DNA of 26,531 nucleotides from Obelidium mucronatum. Lineage: Eukaryota > Chytridiomycota > Chytridiomycetes > Chytridiales > Chytriomycetaceae. A program made the translations under genes and the position numbers. Below, piece by piece: positions 1 through 11,201 of the stretch (position 1 is the stretch's first letter; each line of letters begins with the position of its first letter). The stretch is taken from NCBI GenBank assembly GCA_025765595.1, contig JAIVFH010000339.1:1-26531 (forward strand), in the 5' to 3' direction. Under the pieces are notes generated by a model. It saw nothing but the letters and a program-made list of their open reading frames with translations, searched no databases and was not told the origin of the DNA.

Positions 1-1423
1 GTGCGCGCCGAGTCGCTGCGCCGCATTGCGGGGGCGCCGGCGGTGGCGGCGCCGAGCTTTGCGCCGCTGCGGGCGGCATTCGCGCACGGCGTGGCGCGCG
101 CCGCCGAACACGCGCGCCGGCCGCTGCTCGCAGTCGCGCCGCTGCATGCGCTGCTGCTGGCGTGCGCGCCGAACGTTCTGACGCCGGCGCACCACGTGTT
201 TCTGCGCCACGCGATCGCCGCCAAGGCGTACGCCGCGGCCGCCGCCGTCGTCGCGCGCCCGCTGGACGCCGTCGACGCGAAGGCCGCCGCCGCGGGCGAC
301 TTCCTGCTGTACGCGTACTACGCGGGCATCGTGCTCGCCGCGCTCAAGCGCTTCGCCGACGCCGTGCTGTTTTTCCGCATGGCGCTCGCCGCCCCGTCGC
401 GCGGCGGCGCGTCGGCGATCCAGGTCGAGGCGTGGCGCAAGGGCGTGCTGTGCTTTGTGCTGTCGGGCCAGCCCGGCGGCGCAAAGGCCTTCGAGAAGGG
501 CAGCGTCGCCCGCTCGACCCACTTTTCCGTCCACAAGGCCATCGATGCGTGCGGCAAGAAGGCCTATGTCGATTTTGTCGACGCGTGTCTTTCTGGTCAA
601 CGCCCGCGCGCTCTGCTGGGTTCGTGTTTTTTTGGTTTTTGTTTTTTCGTTGAACCGCCGCCGTAGGCGGCTGTCTTGTTCGTTGAAGTTTTGTATGGGT
701 GTATCACCCAACAATATCTCGTTGACTCACAGCACCAACAAACCAAAAAAAAAAAAAAAAACATCAGAATTACAAGCAAATGCAGAACTATTCATGAAAT
801 CCGGAAACTTGGGTCTCGCAAAACAGTGTGCCTCTTCAAACCACCTGATCCAACAACAAATTCTCAAACTCACTCAAACCTACATTACCCTCTCCGTCTC
901 AGACATTGCAAAGACGGTCCAAGACTCTGTTTTCCAAATCAAGGGTGCATCTCCCCAACAGCAGCAACAATACCTCGAAGAAATTGCCCCGCTCGTGTCT
1001 CCTGTCGCCATAAAGTCACACATTCTTTACTTGATTGGGTCTGGGAAAGTGCATGCCTCCATCAACGAGAGTATTCGAGAAGGAAACGGAATGGTATCGT
1101 TCCACGATGAGCCTGAATCGTATGCGGACTTGAATGCTCTCATGCAGCTGGATTCCATGTTGAAGACGGCCATGTCTGTATATTACCGTGTTAGTGAAAT
1201 GGACAAGGCGATTGGTCTCTCAAAAGAATACTTGACAAAAGTCGGAAATGATGAAAAGGGAGTGGGAGGAGGAATCGGTCGTGGTGGAAGCAGTAGGATG
1301 GATAGCTTTGGAACCATTGGTGGAGGAGGAAGCGGTGCTGGTGTCATGTTTGATGATGATGGCGGTGATGATGATGTGATGATGATGGATGGTGGTGGAG
1401 CAGGCGAGGAAGATCAGTATTGA
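1..1423 (+). CDS. CSN3: COP9 signalosome subunit 3 (CSN3), 5'-partial, two exons
   Basis: The gene encodes a PCI-domain subunit of the COP9 signalosome, which removes NEDD8 from cullins and so controls SCF ubiquitin ligases. Exon 1 runs from the window edge to 619 and exon 2 from 768 to the TGA at 1421-1423. The 148-nt intron has donor GTTCGT, a TTGACTCAC branch-like site near 720 and acceptor CATCAG; the join (phase 1) gives ...RALLELQANAELF. Exon 1 carries the helical-repeat part (FLLYAYYAGIVLAALKRF). Exon 2 carries the PCI winged helix and the family signature ASINE...GMVSFHDEPE, followed by an acidic, Gly/Asp-rich tail. The GTG at position 1 is probably internal, because the known protein is longer at the N-terminus. 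Exon 1 is very GC-rich while exon 2 is not. A following AATAAA lies near 1786, but I could not assign it. Confidence 0.87.
620..767 (+). other. CSN3 intron with poly-A tract before the acceptor
   Basis: This is a GT-AG intron of 148 nt inferred from the loss of reading frame after 619 and the resumption of CSN3 homology at 768. It contains T-rich runs at 627-650 and about 17 consecutive A bases just upstream of the CATCAG acceptor, which is unusual because a pyrimidine tract is expected there. Confidence 0.7.
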
Positions 1424-2050
1424 TCGTAATCATTTTTTTTGCCTCCCTACCGTTTAGTTCTTTCCTTTTCTTGTTTCTCGTCTTTTGTTATATGTACTTG
1501 CTTGATTTGATCTTGTATGAAAACGATATAAAACATTGGTCATATGTATTACTCGTATGGGAGGTTTGTGCACTTTCATTGAAAAAAGCAAGACATGTTC
1601 TGCGGCGCTTTAAGTGCGCCATCGATAGTCGGTGGCTGGCAGTGGATCCCCAAAGGCTTTTCAATGAAGGTCCATCAAGACCTTTCAATTTTAAATGATC
1701 ATCATCCCCTTGCCCAAAATGCAAAGTCCAGTGAGTTCACTGTCAGGGGCACTCACACCCCTATCCTTTATATTACGTGTAAATCAAATAAACATCCAAT
1801 GTTGGATTGAGTTCTGGCGTCACCTTTATTTTACAACACAATCACGAAACTGCAAGACTTAAAGAAAACAAAAAGAAAATGGGGTAACTATGATACGTCC
1901 AGGAATCTTTGGACCAAAATAGCAGAGCAAACTTGGCTAGATCCTTGGCAGAAGGTAGCGCGACTTGAGCCAGGAATGGATTGTTCCACAGCTGTGTCAA
2001 TTCCTGGTCACAAATTTGCAGTTTCCATCACTGAGCAGCTGAACTTGGCT
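1424..2050. other. Intergenic stretch, no gene recognised
   Basis: No protein-like reading frame or structured RNA was recognised here. It holds the CSN3 3' flank, an AATAAA near 1786 on the plus strand, a TTTATT near 1828 (AATAAA on the minus strand) that could end a minus-strand transcript, and a short palindrome CAGTGAGTTCACTG at 1729-1742 (6-bp arms). Confidence 0.5.
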
Positions 2051-2400
2051 TTAAATTGAAAGCTGCAAAAGCAGCCTTGTCTCGAATGCGCCAAACATGA
2101 GCTGTTCCTGTTTAATGCAAGAATGAGAAGGGGAATACAACCACGACATTCGAAAACTTACCAGTTGAATGCCCATGGCAATTAACCCTAACAATATAAC
2201 GTAGACTTGGCTCGTGACTGGGGCACTTTGAAGGTGGATAACTGTGGTAGGCAAGCATATCCAGGCGCCTGAGTCGACAGTTGTCACACAAGCCACTGCA
2301 TTCCCCAACTGGAATTCATCAAACCGAGCGGGCAATGGCGTGATTGGGTGGACAGTAACAGGATCAAACCCAGATGCAAAAAGTTGAACTCAGAGAGTCC
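2051..2400 (-). CDS. Doubtful minus-strand gene fragment with one plausible intron and a C-terminal hydrophobic segment
   Basis: An open frame reads FASGFDPVTVHPITPLPARF and continues to a hydrophobic stretch (VYVILLGLIAMGIQL). Just after it is a good donor (GTAAGT, 2161-2156) with a matching acceptor (TTAAACAG ending at 2108). This would remove a 54-nt phase-0 intron and add EQLMFGAFETRLLLQLSI before a stop at 2051. A minus-strand AATAAA lies downstream near 1823-1828. The 5' part is unclear: no ATG-initiated exon joins convincingly, and a frame-compatible upstream piece near 2577-2490 lacks an ATG. I do not recognise the family. It may be a gene with unresolved first exons, a decayed gene, or chance. 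Confidence 0.25.
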
Positions 2401-2865
2401 ATTTTTCAGCTGGCCAAGATTGCAGAAAAGCGGTCGAGCCAAGCCAGGAGAAAAAGACGCAGTAAAACAGGTACCTATGTACGCAATGCAGACTCGCTCG
2501 GAGTCGGAGCAGATTGAAAGTGTGTGTGGTTGAGTCCTTTTTGGGGCTGGGAGACGGACCAACTTAAGGACAAGCAAAACATGCTATTCAATAAACAAAG
2601 TATCTTTATTCAATTTACGTCAAGAAGGGAGTAAAAGGGTGCTTACAGGAGGGGAAGACTAAGTGGGAGGTGGGAGCCAATCAGATTTCGAGGAAATGCC
2701 AAGGATTTTTGGTCTCCTCAGAATAAACATTGCAGAGACTCACGATTCGAAACGTGAGTGATTATTTAAAATGAAATTAGACAACCAGCCACGCCAGCCC
2801 CAACTCCGGAAGAATATAAAACGTGAAGAAAGAGGAGACACTCGAAACCAAAAAAACAAAATTGA
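2401..2865. other. Intergenic/upstream region of the secreted C39-like gene
   Basis: No supported gene. Overlapping AATAAA-like hexamers occur on both strands around 2588-2610. The right end is the promoter side of the gene starting at 2866. Confidence 0.4.
2815..2820 (+). promoter_or_regulatory. TATA-like box upstream of the secreted C39-like gene
   Basis: TATAAA lies 46-51 bases before the ATG at 2866, which allows a start site about 25-30 bases downstream and a short A-rich leader (ACCAAAAAAACAAAATTGA). Assignment is by position only. Confidence 0.4.
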
Positions 2866-4023
2866 ATGAAATACTTTGAAATTCTTACAGCTCTTATCGG
2901 CGTTCAATTGACTCTGGCTGTTCCAGTCGTCAACCGTGACGACACAAACAACAAGCCCGCAAACAAGCCCTTCCTTGAGTTGACTGATACCAGCGCATCT
3001 CTCAACTTTTCTCCCAAACATCAATGGGATGCTAATCACGGGTATTGCGGGGAGCTCTCTATGATCGAAGCCAGCATGCTGTATGGCGGCTACCTTTCTC
3101 AATGGGATATGCGTGGAAACGCAAGTCCAAAAGTCCCCCAAAACGACAAGACGGGAAAATCCCAGCTTCTCCTTGGTTCTGATGGAAATGCTGGTGGCCT
3201 GGGTCCAAACGGAGACGGCCAAGGAAATGCGGTCAAGTCGGCCTCGGCTCTTGGGCTTACCAGCACCGTTTTTGATGTATCCATTCAAGATTCACAAAAG
3301 TACCTCATGTGGGTCAAGAAGCAAGTCGTGAGTGGAAACCCAGTTATCATTGCAGTCTACTTCAATATCCCAGCCAACGCTCAAAACGAGGATGAATATG
3401 ATCACATTGTGACTGTTTCCAAAATCACATCCAGCTCCACGGCTAATTTAAATGACTTTGATAATTTCCATGAGGATGATGTCTTGACTTTTGAGGATCA
3501 TGGAAAGGAGTTGACTCAAGTCAGTTACTCTTTTGGAGATTTTATCAAAACACGAGCCGAGGCCGCTGCTAGCGACAATGAATACTCTTGCCCAAAGGCA
3601 GTTAAGGGTAGTGTTTGGAATTACGCGATTGCTCTTACTGGCGTTGCGGATAAAGGGAAGGACACATTGCCCATCACCATAACCACCAATATCACGGAGG
3701 AACCTTCAAAAACCATGGGGGTCGATGGAGGATATGTCGCAACACGCCCATCTGCTGTGCCAGTAACTTTGTCGGTTACAGTCCACAATTTAACTCCCGG
3801 AGTTAAATACAATCTCTATACATTTAGCGGAGGTGATGATGTTGGGAGTGGGGCGTTGGCATATCAAATTGCAACTGTTCCGACGGGCAACTTTAATGCC
3901 AACGGTAAGAAAGCCAAAAAGCAAGTAATTCAAATTCAATCCGGATCAACTTTTTCTTTATCGGAAACTATCGATTCAGATGAGATGCGTTTTTACCGTG
4001 CTGTTCTGGCTACAGCCCCTTAA
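2866..4023 (+). CDS. Secreted papain/C39-like cysteine peptidase-fold protein
   Basis: This single-exon protein has 385 residues. Residues 1-19 form a typical signal peptide (short basic start, ILTALIGVQLTLA core, cleavage likely near A19). The conserved core begins HQWDANHGYCGELS, with a candidate nucleophile Cys61 and Gln53 upstream as a possible oxyanion residue. It is followed by EYDHIVTVS, giving candidate His180, and FEDHG, giving Asp211. This order (C, H, D/N) fits papain-like folds such as peptidase C39-like domains. The remaining 120 residues are beta-rich (NITEEP, VTVHNLTPGVKYNLYTF) and may be a separate accessory domain. Similar secreted fungal proteins with a QWxANxGYCGE core are, to my knowledge, mostly uncharacterised. 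Activity is inferred. An AATAAA (4023-4028) overlaps the stop codon. The neighbour clpP converges on it. Confidence 0.8.
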   Translation: MKYFEILTALIGVQLTLAVPVVNRDDTNNKPANKPFLELTDTSASLNFSPKHQWDANHGYCGELSMIEASMLYGGYLSQWDMRGNASPKVPQNDKTGKSQLLLGSDGNAGGLGPNGDGQGNAVKSASALGLTSTVFDVSIQDSQKYLMWVKKQVVSGNPVIIAVYFNIPANAQNEDEYDHIVTVSKITSSSTANLNDFDNFHEDDVLTFEDHGKELTQVSYSFGDFIKTRAEAAASDNEYSCPKAVKGSVWNYAIALTGVADKGKDTLPITITTNITEEPSKTMGVDGGYVATRPSAVPVTLSVTVHNLTPGVKYNLYTFSGGDDVGSGALAYQIATVPTGNFNANGKKAKKQVIQIQSGSTFSLSETIDSDEMRFYRAVLATAP

Positions 4024-4098
4024 ATAAACAGTCATAAGAGAATCCGTTGGAATATCTCTTTGTTTCAATCAAAATATTTGCAGTTTGTTGACGTGTGT

Positions 4099-4104
4099 TT
4101 TATT
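4099..4104 (-). terminator. Polyadenylation-like hexamer of clpP
   Basis: TTTATT on the plus strand is AATAAA on the minus strand, 14 bases after the clpP stop codon at 4118. The plus-strand AATAAA of the neighbouring gene is at 4023-4028, so both convergent 3' ends lie within about 100 bp. Confidence 0.45.
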
Positions 4105-4117
4105 AGTACAATGCTAC

Positions 4118-5034
4118 TCATTTTACGTCAGGTTTCGCATCACCACCATCTTTCTTTGGCTTCAAATCCAACTTGGTCACAATCTTGTCGACTAACCCAA
4201 ACTTGAGCGCCTGCTCTGCAGACATGAAATTATCGCGTTCCATTGCACGTTCAATCACATCCAGTGGCTGCTTTGTATGGTCCACATAGAGCAAGTTCAA
4301 GCGTTTCCGAATGTCGATAATTTCCTGTGCATGGATCATTATATCTGTTGCCTGTCCTGAGGCACCACCAGATGGCTGGTGCACCATTACGCGAGCATTC
4401 GGTAAAATAGATCGTTGGCCTGGTTCTCCTGCTGTCAAGAGCAGGGACCCCATGGAACAAGCCTGACCAATACACACGGTGGCTACTGGAGATTGGATAT
4501 ATTGCATGGTGTCATAGATGGCCATCCCCGCCTGTCGTAGAATAACAGAGGGTTAATCTGATGTTGACGATTTACAATGGAATACTACTTGCCGTAACGC
4601 TTCCTCCTGGAGAGTTGATATAGAAGTTGATTGGTTTTTCGTTATTTTCAGCTTCCAAGAATAACAACTGCGCAACGATAACTGCTGCCGCTCCATCATG
4701 GACCTGTCAATGGGTGAATATGCCAAAAAGAGCAAAAAAAAAAGGAGGGCCTTGTTCCCCAACGTACCTCGCCATTCAACATTATAATTCGTTCCTTCAG
4801 AAGTCGGGAAAAGATGTCAAAGACCCGCTCTCCTCGCGGCTGCAATACGGAAAAAACTTAGCATTACAACCTTTTTTTTGAAGTGGTGAAAAACAAACCC
4901 ACCGACGACTCAATCACATACGGTATTCCCAACGCTGATGGAGCAATCGACGAAGCGGTTGGTTTATTGTACGATGAAAAGCTTCGCTGGGCCACTTTGC
5001 GGCCCATGCGGAACAAGGAGGTGGATGTGAGCAT
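4118..5034 (-). CDS. clpP: Mitochondrial ATP-dependent Clp protease proteolytic subunit, four exons
   Basis: ClpP is the serine peptidase barrel that degrades unfolded proteins in the mitochondrial matrix with ClpX. Exons on the minus strand: 5034-4903, 4839-4768, 4703-4593 and 4531-4118. All three introns (63, 64 and 61 nt) are in phase 0 and the joined protein is 242 aa. It reads IPYVIESS / [18 protein letters not shown] / [20 protein letters not shown] / [12 protein letters not shown]. The catalytic Ser is in GQACSMGS, the His in VMVHQPSGG and the Asp in [19 protein letters not shown] is also present. The N-terminus ([22 protein letters not shown]) is Arg/Ser-rich and lacks acids, as expected of a mitochondrial presequence. 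The ATG at 5034 was chosen because no in-frame ATG is nearer an upstream stop. The third intron begins with GC rather than GT. Confidence 0.93.
4532..4592 (-). other. GC-AG intron in clpP
   Basis: On the minus strand the exon ends ...GTTACG and is followed by GCAAGT, with acceptor TACGACAG before GCGGGGATGG. The join restores the invariant ClpP sequence [15 protein letters not shown]. No GT donor nearby preserves it, and reading through meets a TAA. GC-AG introns are a known minor class spliced by the U2 spliceosome. Confidence 0.85.
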
Positions 5035-5345
5035 GGTTGAGGGCAAAATCAATTACGAAAATTGTGTTGAAATTGGTGAGAGAGACAGTTCAATTTGATG
5101 TCTTCTAGAGCTTGAGAAGAGGCGATGAGGCGAGACGGGCAGTGGGAGACTCTCTCTATACGGATCTGGAGTTTGTCGAAGAGGCCTGGTTGGGGGACAT
5201 TGTTCAAGTGGCAGGTGGATCAACTCAACTCCCTGGCGTATAGACAATCAACAGCATCAGCCACTCCCAATCCGGTTATTGATGCGTTTTGACAGCTTGC
5301 TTATTCTCCTTTTGATTTCGTCTGGTCAGGTAAATCTCTTGCAAC
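5035..5345. promoter_or_regulatory. Divergent promoter region between clpP and class V myosin
   Basis: These 311 bases separate the two start codons, so they must hold the 5' leaders and promoters of both genes unless upstream non-coding exons exist. I see no TATA box or clear motif. A short CT/GA-rich stretch lies around 5100-5160. Confidence 0.45.
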
Positions 5346-8300
5346 ATGGCCGCCGCATCACCGTTAGAAGTCTATGCGAAGGTACTTCATTCCTTTGCAC
5401 AGTTCTATGATTTAATATAGTGTATCGGGTGTCGTTTTGTAGGGCACAAAAGCCTGGTTTGCTGATGAGGAAGAGGGATGGATTCAAGGAACCATGAACT
5501 CGAGCACAATCACAGATAAAACCGTAAAGCTTTCCTTCACATTAGACAGTGGCAAGGTATGGATCATTCTTTTATTCACTTCACTGCTCTCGTGGGAGAA
5601 TCTTGCGTGGTTGTTGTTTGTCTCCCCCCCTTAAAAAAAGGGTGTCTGGCTCAAACCCCAAGTCAATTTAGGATGTTACATTCGAATCGACAATGGATAA
5701 GCTTGTTTCCACGAAATTTGCCGATTTACCTCCTTTGAAGAACCCACCGATGCTTGAAGGAATCGATGACTTGTCGAATCTGTCGTATTTGCATGAGTTG
5801 AGTGCACGAACTTTTTTTTTTTTGAGTCCTCCCTCCACCCCCCCTCATCTGCAACCTACTTAACATTCTTTTTTCGCGCCATCGCAGACCCGCCGTTCTT
5901 CATAATGTTCGTCTTAGATATTCCCAAGAACAAATTTACACGTACTCTGGTATTGTCTTGATTGCAATGAATCCTTTCGCCAAATTGGATTTGTACTCAC
6001 CGGATATCATGCGGTATGTTCTTTTCGTTTGAGCTGTGTATTCAATGCTTATCGTTGTTATCAGTGAGTATTCGGGAAAACGTCGTGGAGAACTGGAACC
6101 ACACTTGGTTCGTTGAATCCTTTTTCATCGTCTTACAGCTACTGACACTTCCTTGATGTGATCCATTAGTTCGCTGTAGCTGAAGACGCTTACCGTGCCT
6201 TAATTCGGGATAAGAAGAACCAATCCATCATTGTTTCCGGAGAATCTGGAGCTGGTAAAACCGTCAGTGCGAAATTCATCATGAGATACTTTGCCATTGT
6301 CGACGATTTGGACAAGAAGGCTGCTATTTCCAAGACCAGTGAAATCGAAGAAGCTGTGTTGGCTACCAACCCAATTCTTGAAGTATACCTTTTTTTTTTT
6401 TTTTAACTTTTCTCTTTTATTTGTACGTCAAAACTTATGTGCTTACCGGGTGGCGTGTATTTCCTTTTCTTAGTCTTTCGGAAACGCCAAAACCACTCGT
6501 AACGATAACAGTTCTCGTTTCGGAAAGTACATTGAGATTCTATTCTCAAAGGGGCAGTCCGTCAAGATTACTGGAGCCAAAATCCGTACATACCTGTTAG
6601 AACGTTCGCGTTTGATTAACCAGCCCGTCAGTGAAAGAAACTACCACATTTTCTACCAAATGTGTGCCGCTGTACCAGCTGCTGAGAAGAAGCAATTGGG
6701 GCTGGGAAAATGGAACGATTACTTTTACTTGTCTCAAGGAAACACGGGAAGCATTGCTGGAGTGGATGATGCTGCTGAATTCGCACTTACTCAGCAATCT
6801 CTTTCTACATGTGGTATTTCTGTTTCTAACCAATGGTGAGCTTTGGAGCTGTTACTAGTTTAAGCTCGTTAAATCTCTGTCTGAACTCTCTTTTTTTTCC
6901 TTTACTTTTTTTTTCAGGGACATTTTCAAGGTCTGTGCTGCTCTCTTACATCTTGGAAACATCAAGATCACCGATAACCGCGGTGAAGCGACGATTTCAG
7001 ATGACGATCCCGCTTTGGAACTTGCTTGTAACTTGTTGGCGGTCAAGAAGGCTGAGTTCAAGAAGTGGATTGTTAAGAAGCAAATTACGACTCGTTCTGA
7101 GAAGATTATGACCAACGTAAACGCCGCTCAAGCCACCACTGGAAGAGACTCTGTTGCCAAGTTCATTTACAGTATGCTTTTTGATTGGTTGGTGAAAGTT
7201 GTCAACAAGAATTTGGCGAGAGATGAAGACCCCAACCCAACCTTTATCGGTGTGTTGGATATTTATGGTTTCGAACACTTTAAAAAGAACTCTTTTGAGC
7301 AGTTCTGTATTGTAAGTTATATCTTTTCTATTTTAGAGATGCTGTTGAATTTCTCACTCATTTTCACAAATCTTTCAAGAACTACGCCAACGAAAAGTTG
7401 CAACAAGAATTCAACCAACACGTTTTCAAACTCGAACAAGAAGAATACGTCAAGGAAAAGATTGCTTGGTCCTTTATTGATTTCAACGATAACCAGCCAT
7501 GTATTGATTTGATTGAAAACAAGCTCGGAGTTCTTGACTTGCTTGACGAAGAATCTCGTCTTCCATCTGGATCCGACAGCTCCTTGATTACAAAGTTTTA
7601 CCAACGTTTCGCTGTCCCAACCCAAAAGTTCTTTGAGAAGCCACGTTTCGGTCAGAATGCCTTCACAATCAAGCACTACGCCACCGATGTGACATACGAA
7701 ATTGACGGATTCATTGAAAAGAACAAGGATACCGTATCTGATGAACAACTTGCATGTCTCCACGCCTCAGAAATGGCGTTTTTAAAGGAAGTCACCACCA
7801 TTGAAGTCGACGCATCAGCGCCAGTTGTTGAAGCCAAACCAGGACGTGGAGGTGCAGTCGTCAAGAAGCCCACTCTTGGTTCCATTTTCAAGCAATCCCT
7901 AGTCAACCTCATGTCAACTCTGCGTACCACTGAAGTCCACTACATTCGTTGCATCAAGCCAAACTCCACCAAAGTCGCTTTCGCATTCGAACCCCAAATG
8001 ATGTTGCAACAACTTCGTGCGTGTGGTGTTTTGGAAACCATTCGCATTTCGTGTGCGGGATACCCCTCCAGATGGACCTACGAAGAGTTTGCGGACCGTT
8101 ACTATCTCCTTGTGAAGTCGAAGCTGTGGGTCTCGGACCCCAAGAAGCTGACGAGCTCGATTGTGGAGGCCACAATCACCAAGGAGGATTTGTTCCAGAT
8201 GGGTTTGACAAAGATCTTTTTCCGGGCTGGACAGCTTGCCTTTTTGGAAAAGCGGAGAGCAGAGAAGATGCGTGAATGTGTTGTCTTGATTCAAAAGAAC

Positions 8301-10963
8301 ATTCGTAGATTTATTTATGGAAAGCGGTTCAGAGAGATGAAGGCGGCTGTTGTTGCTATTCAAACCAGTTGAGTTTGGGCCGTTCAATTTTAACATATAT
8401 TCCTATTGCTAACACTTTTTTTTCCCAGGTGCCCGTGGATACCTTGCCCGTAAGCAATACAAGGAAGAACGTGAAAAACGCGCCGCCGAAAAGATCCAAG
8501 CCGCCGTCCGTCGCCACCTCGCTGAAAAGAAATACCAAGACACACTCAACGCTGTGTTATACATCCAAGCCCTCTACCGCGCCCAACAACTCAAAAAGAC
8601 TGTCTACGGAGCCCGCCGAGAAGCCGCCGCAATCCGTATCCAAAAAGTCTTCCGCGCCTCCCAAGCCCGCAAACTCTACCGCATCAAATACGGCCAAATC
8701 GTGCTCCTCCAATCCTGCGTCCGTCGCCGTATCGCTGTTGCTGAATTCAAGCAACTCAAGGTTGAATCCAAATCGGTTGGTAAACTCAAGGAAAACAACT
8801 TTAAGCTGGAAGGAAAAGTTGTTGAGCTCTCGCAAGCCGTCAAGGCTCGTTCCGAGGAAGTTGAATCCTTGAATGAAAAGATTACGCAGTTGGAGAGCAG
8901 TTTGGCGAGCTGGAAAGAAAAGTTTGCGAGAGTCGATCAAGGGTCGAAGGGTAATGCTGACAAGTCTGCTGAAGTTACGGCTGCGTTGAAGGCTGAGTTG
9001 AAGGCATCTGAGGAAGCCAAGGATGCGCTTCAGAAGGAGAACGACCGCTTGAACTCCATCTTGAAAAAGAAGGAGATTGAAATCGAGCAACTCAATGGAG
9101 ACGTTTCCAAGGCCAAGGATGAATCTGCCAAATACAGGGAGGAAGCTGTGAAGGCGAAGGAGGACGCCAAGAACCTGGTCCCACGTACCAGTGCGTCCTC
9201 GCCAGGTAGTGTGGCCATTTCTGGAGTTGCTGGAGGTGAAGACCCAGCTGTATCCGCCGCCCTCAGAAAAGAGATTGCCTCCCTCCGTGAGCAAATGAGC
9301 CGCTTGATTGCCGGAAAGTGGACACGTGACAAGGTTGCGGATTCTCTCCTGTCTGTTGCCAACGAAAGCGAAGGTCCTCGCCCAGCTGCCAGCATTTCTT
9401 CTCTCAACCAGCACATGCAGCAAGAAGTCCAGAATGCGATTGCTGCTCGTCCTCGTCCAGCAAGTGCTCAAGACTTTGCCGTACCTGAAATCCGTGGCAA
9501 CAGACAATCCATGTTGGCCAAGAGATCTTCTACCATGGAGTTGCCAGCTGACTTTGACGATGGAACTGGAGGCGATGTAAGTTTTTAATTTCTTGTTTCC
9601 GAAATGTTTTGTTGGAAACACTTTTATTGCAGCGTGTCCTCAAAATCCTTGAAGACAAGGCATTGGAAGACGAAATCATTGACTCTTTGGTCACAAACTT
9701 GCGTATCCCACTCCCAAGCACACAAACCGTCGCTTCCAGAAAGGAAATCTTCTTCCCTGCCCACTTGATTGGTATTTGCATGACTCAACTCCTCCGCAAC
9801 AACTTGGGTGTGAGAATGCAACTCTTGTTGCCAAATGCCATGAATGCTGTACAAAACTTGACCATGGTTTGGACTGTTTTTTTTTTTTTGGTTAAGATTG
9901 TTTTTTTTTCTGACACATGCACCAGAAATTCGAGGACGATTACGTTTCTGCTTTCTGGTTGTCCAACTGCTTTGAAATGCTTTGTGTCGTCAAGACAATC
10001 CAAGAAAGAGAGTCTCGCGAGCAACAACGTCGTCGTAACCAAGGTCTCTCCAATGACATGGAATCCGCCAACCCAGAAAAGGCTCTCGAACAGATCCGTT
10101 CGGACCTGGACATTCTTTTGATGGACATTTACCACGGTTGGATCAAGGAATTGAAGAAGCGTCTTGCCAACATGATTGTCCCTGCCGTGATTGAGAACCA
10201 ATCCTTGCCAGGATACATTTGCAAGCAGTCTGGTGGTATTTGGGGCAAGTGGGGTAAATCAGCCACTTCGTCTCAGTTTACTATTGAGCAGTTGTTGAAC
10301 TTTTTGAGCAAGTTGTCCAAGACGATGCGGTGCTATTACATGGAGGACTCCATGACGCGTCAGATTTTGACTGAATTGTTGCGTGTGATTGGAGTTTCTG
10401 CGTTTAACCACATTCTTGTGCGTAAAAACTTTTGCACGTGGAAGCGTGGAGTACAGATTCAGTACAATGTTTCCCGATTGGAGGAATGGTGTACCACTCA
10501 TGGAATTGCTGAAGGTGTGTTGGAAGAGTTTTTTTTTTGTTGGGTTCATGTTTTTTTTTTTTTTTTGAGAACATTTCATTGATCCTTTTTTTTTTTTTTT
10601 TTACAAGCCACTTTGCATCTTCAACAGTTGCTGCAGGCTGCCAAGCTCTTGACGTTGAACAAGACATCACCGCAAGACATTGAAACCATCTTTGATGTTT
10701 GCTTTTTGCTCAACCCAACTCAAATCAAGAAGCTCTTGTCCTTGTACTATGCTGCTGACTTTGACTCACCCTTGTCACCTGAGTTGCTCAAGATTGTGGC
10801 CAACAGGGCAATGCTGAATGAAAAGTCGGACACGCTCTTGCTTGACTTGGATCTTGCGCCGGACTTTTCCAAGCCAACTACGCGTCCAGTAGAGTATATT
10901 GACAGGTTCATCCCGGCGTGGATCTCGCTGCCAAACATTGCAGTTGTTGCGTCAAACAACTGA
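5346..10963 (+). CDS. MYO2: Class V myosin heavy chain, 13 exons
   Basis: This actin-based motor carries vesicles, vacuoles and mitochondria to growth sites. Exons: 5346-5381, 5443-5556, 5672-5796, 5888-6013, 6065-6107, 6170-6382, 6474-6835, 6918-7311, 7380-8367, 8429-9576, 9633-9866, 9926-10514 and 10608-10963. All phases are consistent and give 1,575 aa, the usual length of fungal class V myosins. An N-terminal SH3-like domain (residues 1-60) precedes the motor. P-loop GESGAGKT is at 172-179, switch [11 protein letters not shown] near 229-238 and switch II DIYGFE near 454-459. Six IQ motifs follow (about 772-915; [61 protein letters not shown]). A coiled coil covers about 920-1090, then the DIL cargo-binding domain ([13 protein letters not shown]...). 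ESFGNAKT replaces the common EAFGNAKT. Several introns contain poly-T runs of 10-17. Confidence 0.95.
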
Positions 10964-11201
10964 TCAAAAAAAAAATTAAGCAAATTCGGACTCGTTGATT
11001 GTTTTTTTTGTTCCTTGTGTTTTTTTCCCCCAGTCGCGCTCCTCTCATCTCTCGTCCATCTCCCCACATGGAAAGTACCATGTGTTTTTCATCCTTTTTT
11101 TTATCATTCTCCTCTGCGACCCCGCTTACAAAAAAATAAAGAGTATCTTGTGTGATAAATATTATTACTTTTTGAGAAAGTTTTGATCAATTTTTCAAAG
11201 C
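10964..11201. other. Intergenic region downstream of myosin
   Basis: These 238 bases between two plus-strand genes hold T-rich runs and an AATAAA near 11136, followed by an AT-rich stretch that must include the promoter of the dioxygenase gene. No gene seen. Confidence 0.45.

Noticed and set aside
162..653. Second plus-strand frame in the GC-rich left end
   Set aside because: It is Arg-rich shadow coding in the +3 frame of CSN3 exon 1, which itself matches the CSN3 family.
1729..1742. Short palindrome CAGTGAGTTCACTG as a regulatory site
   Set aside because: Six-base arms occur often by chance and nothing nearby supports a function.
4883..5098. 71-residue plus-strand open frame
   Set aside because: It is antisense to clpP exon 1, whose mitochondrial presequence and ClpP start explain the region.
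8557..9621. 354-residue minus-strand open frame
   Set aside because: It lies fully antisense to the IQ/coiled-coil exon of the myosin gene, starts without an ATG and has no protein-family features; it is a codon-bias shadow.
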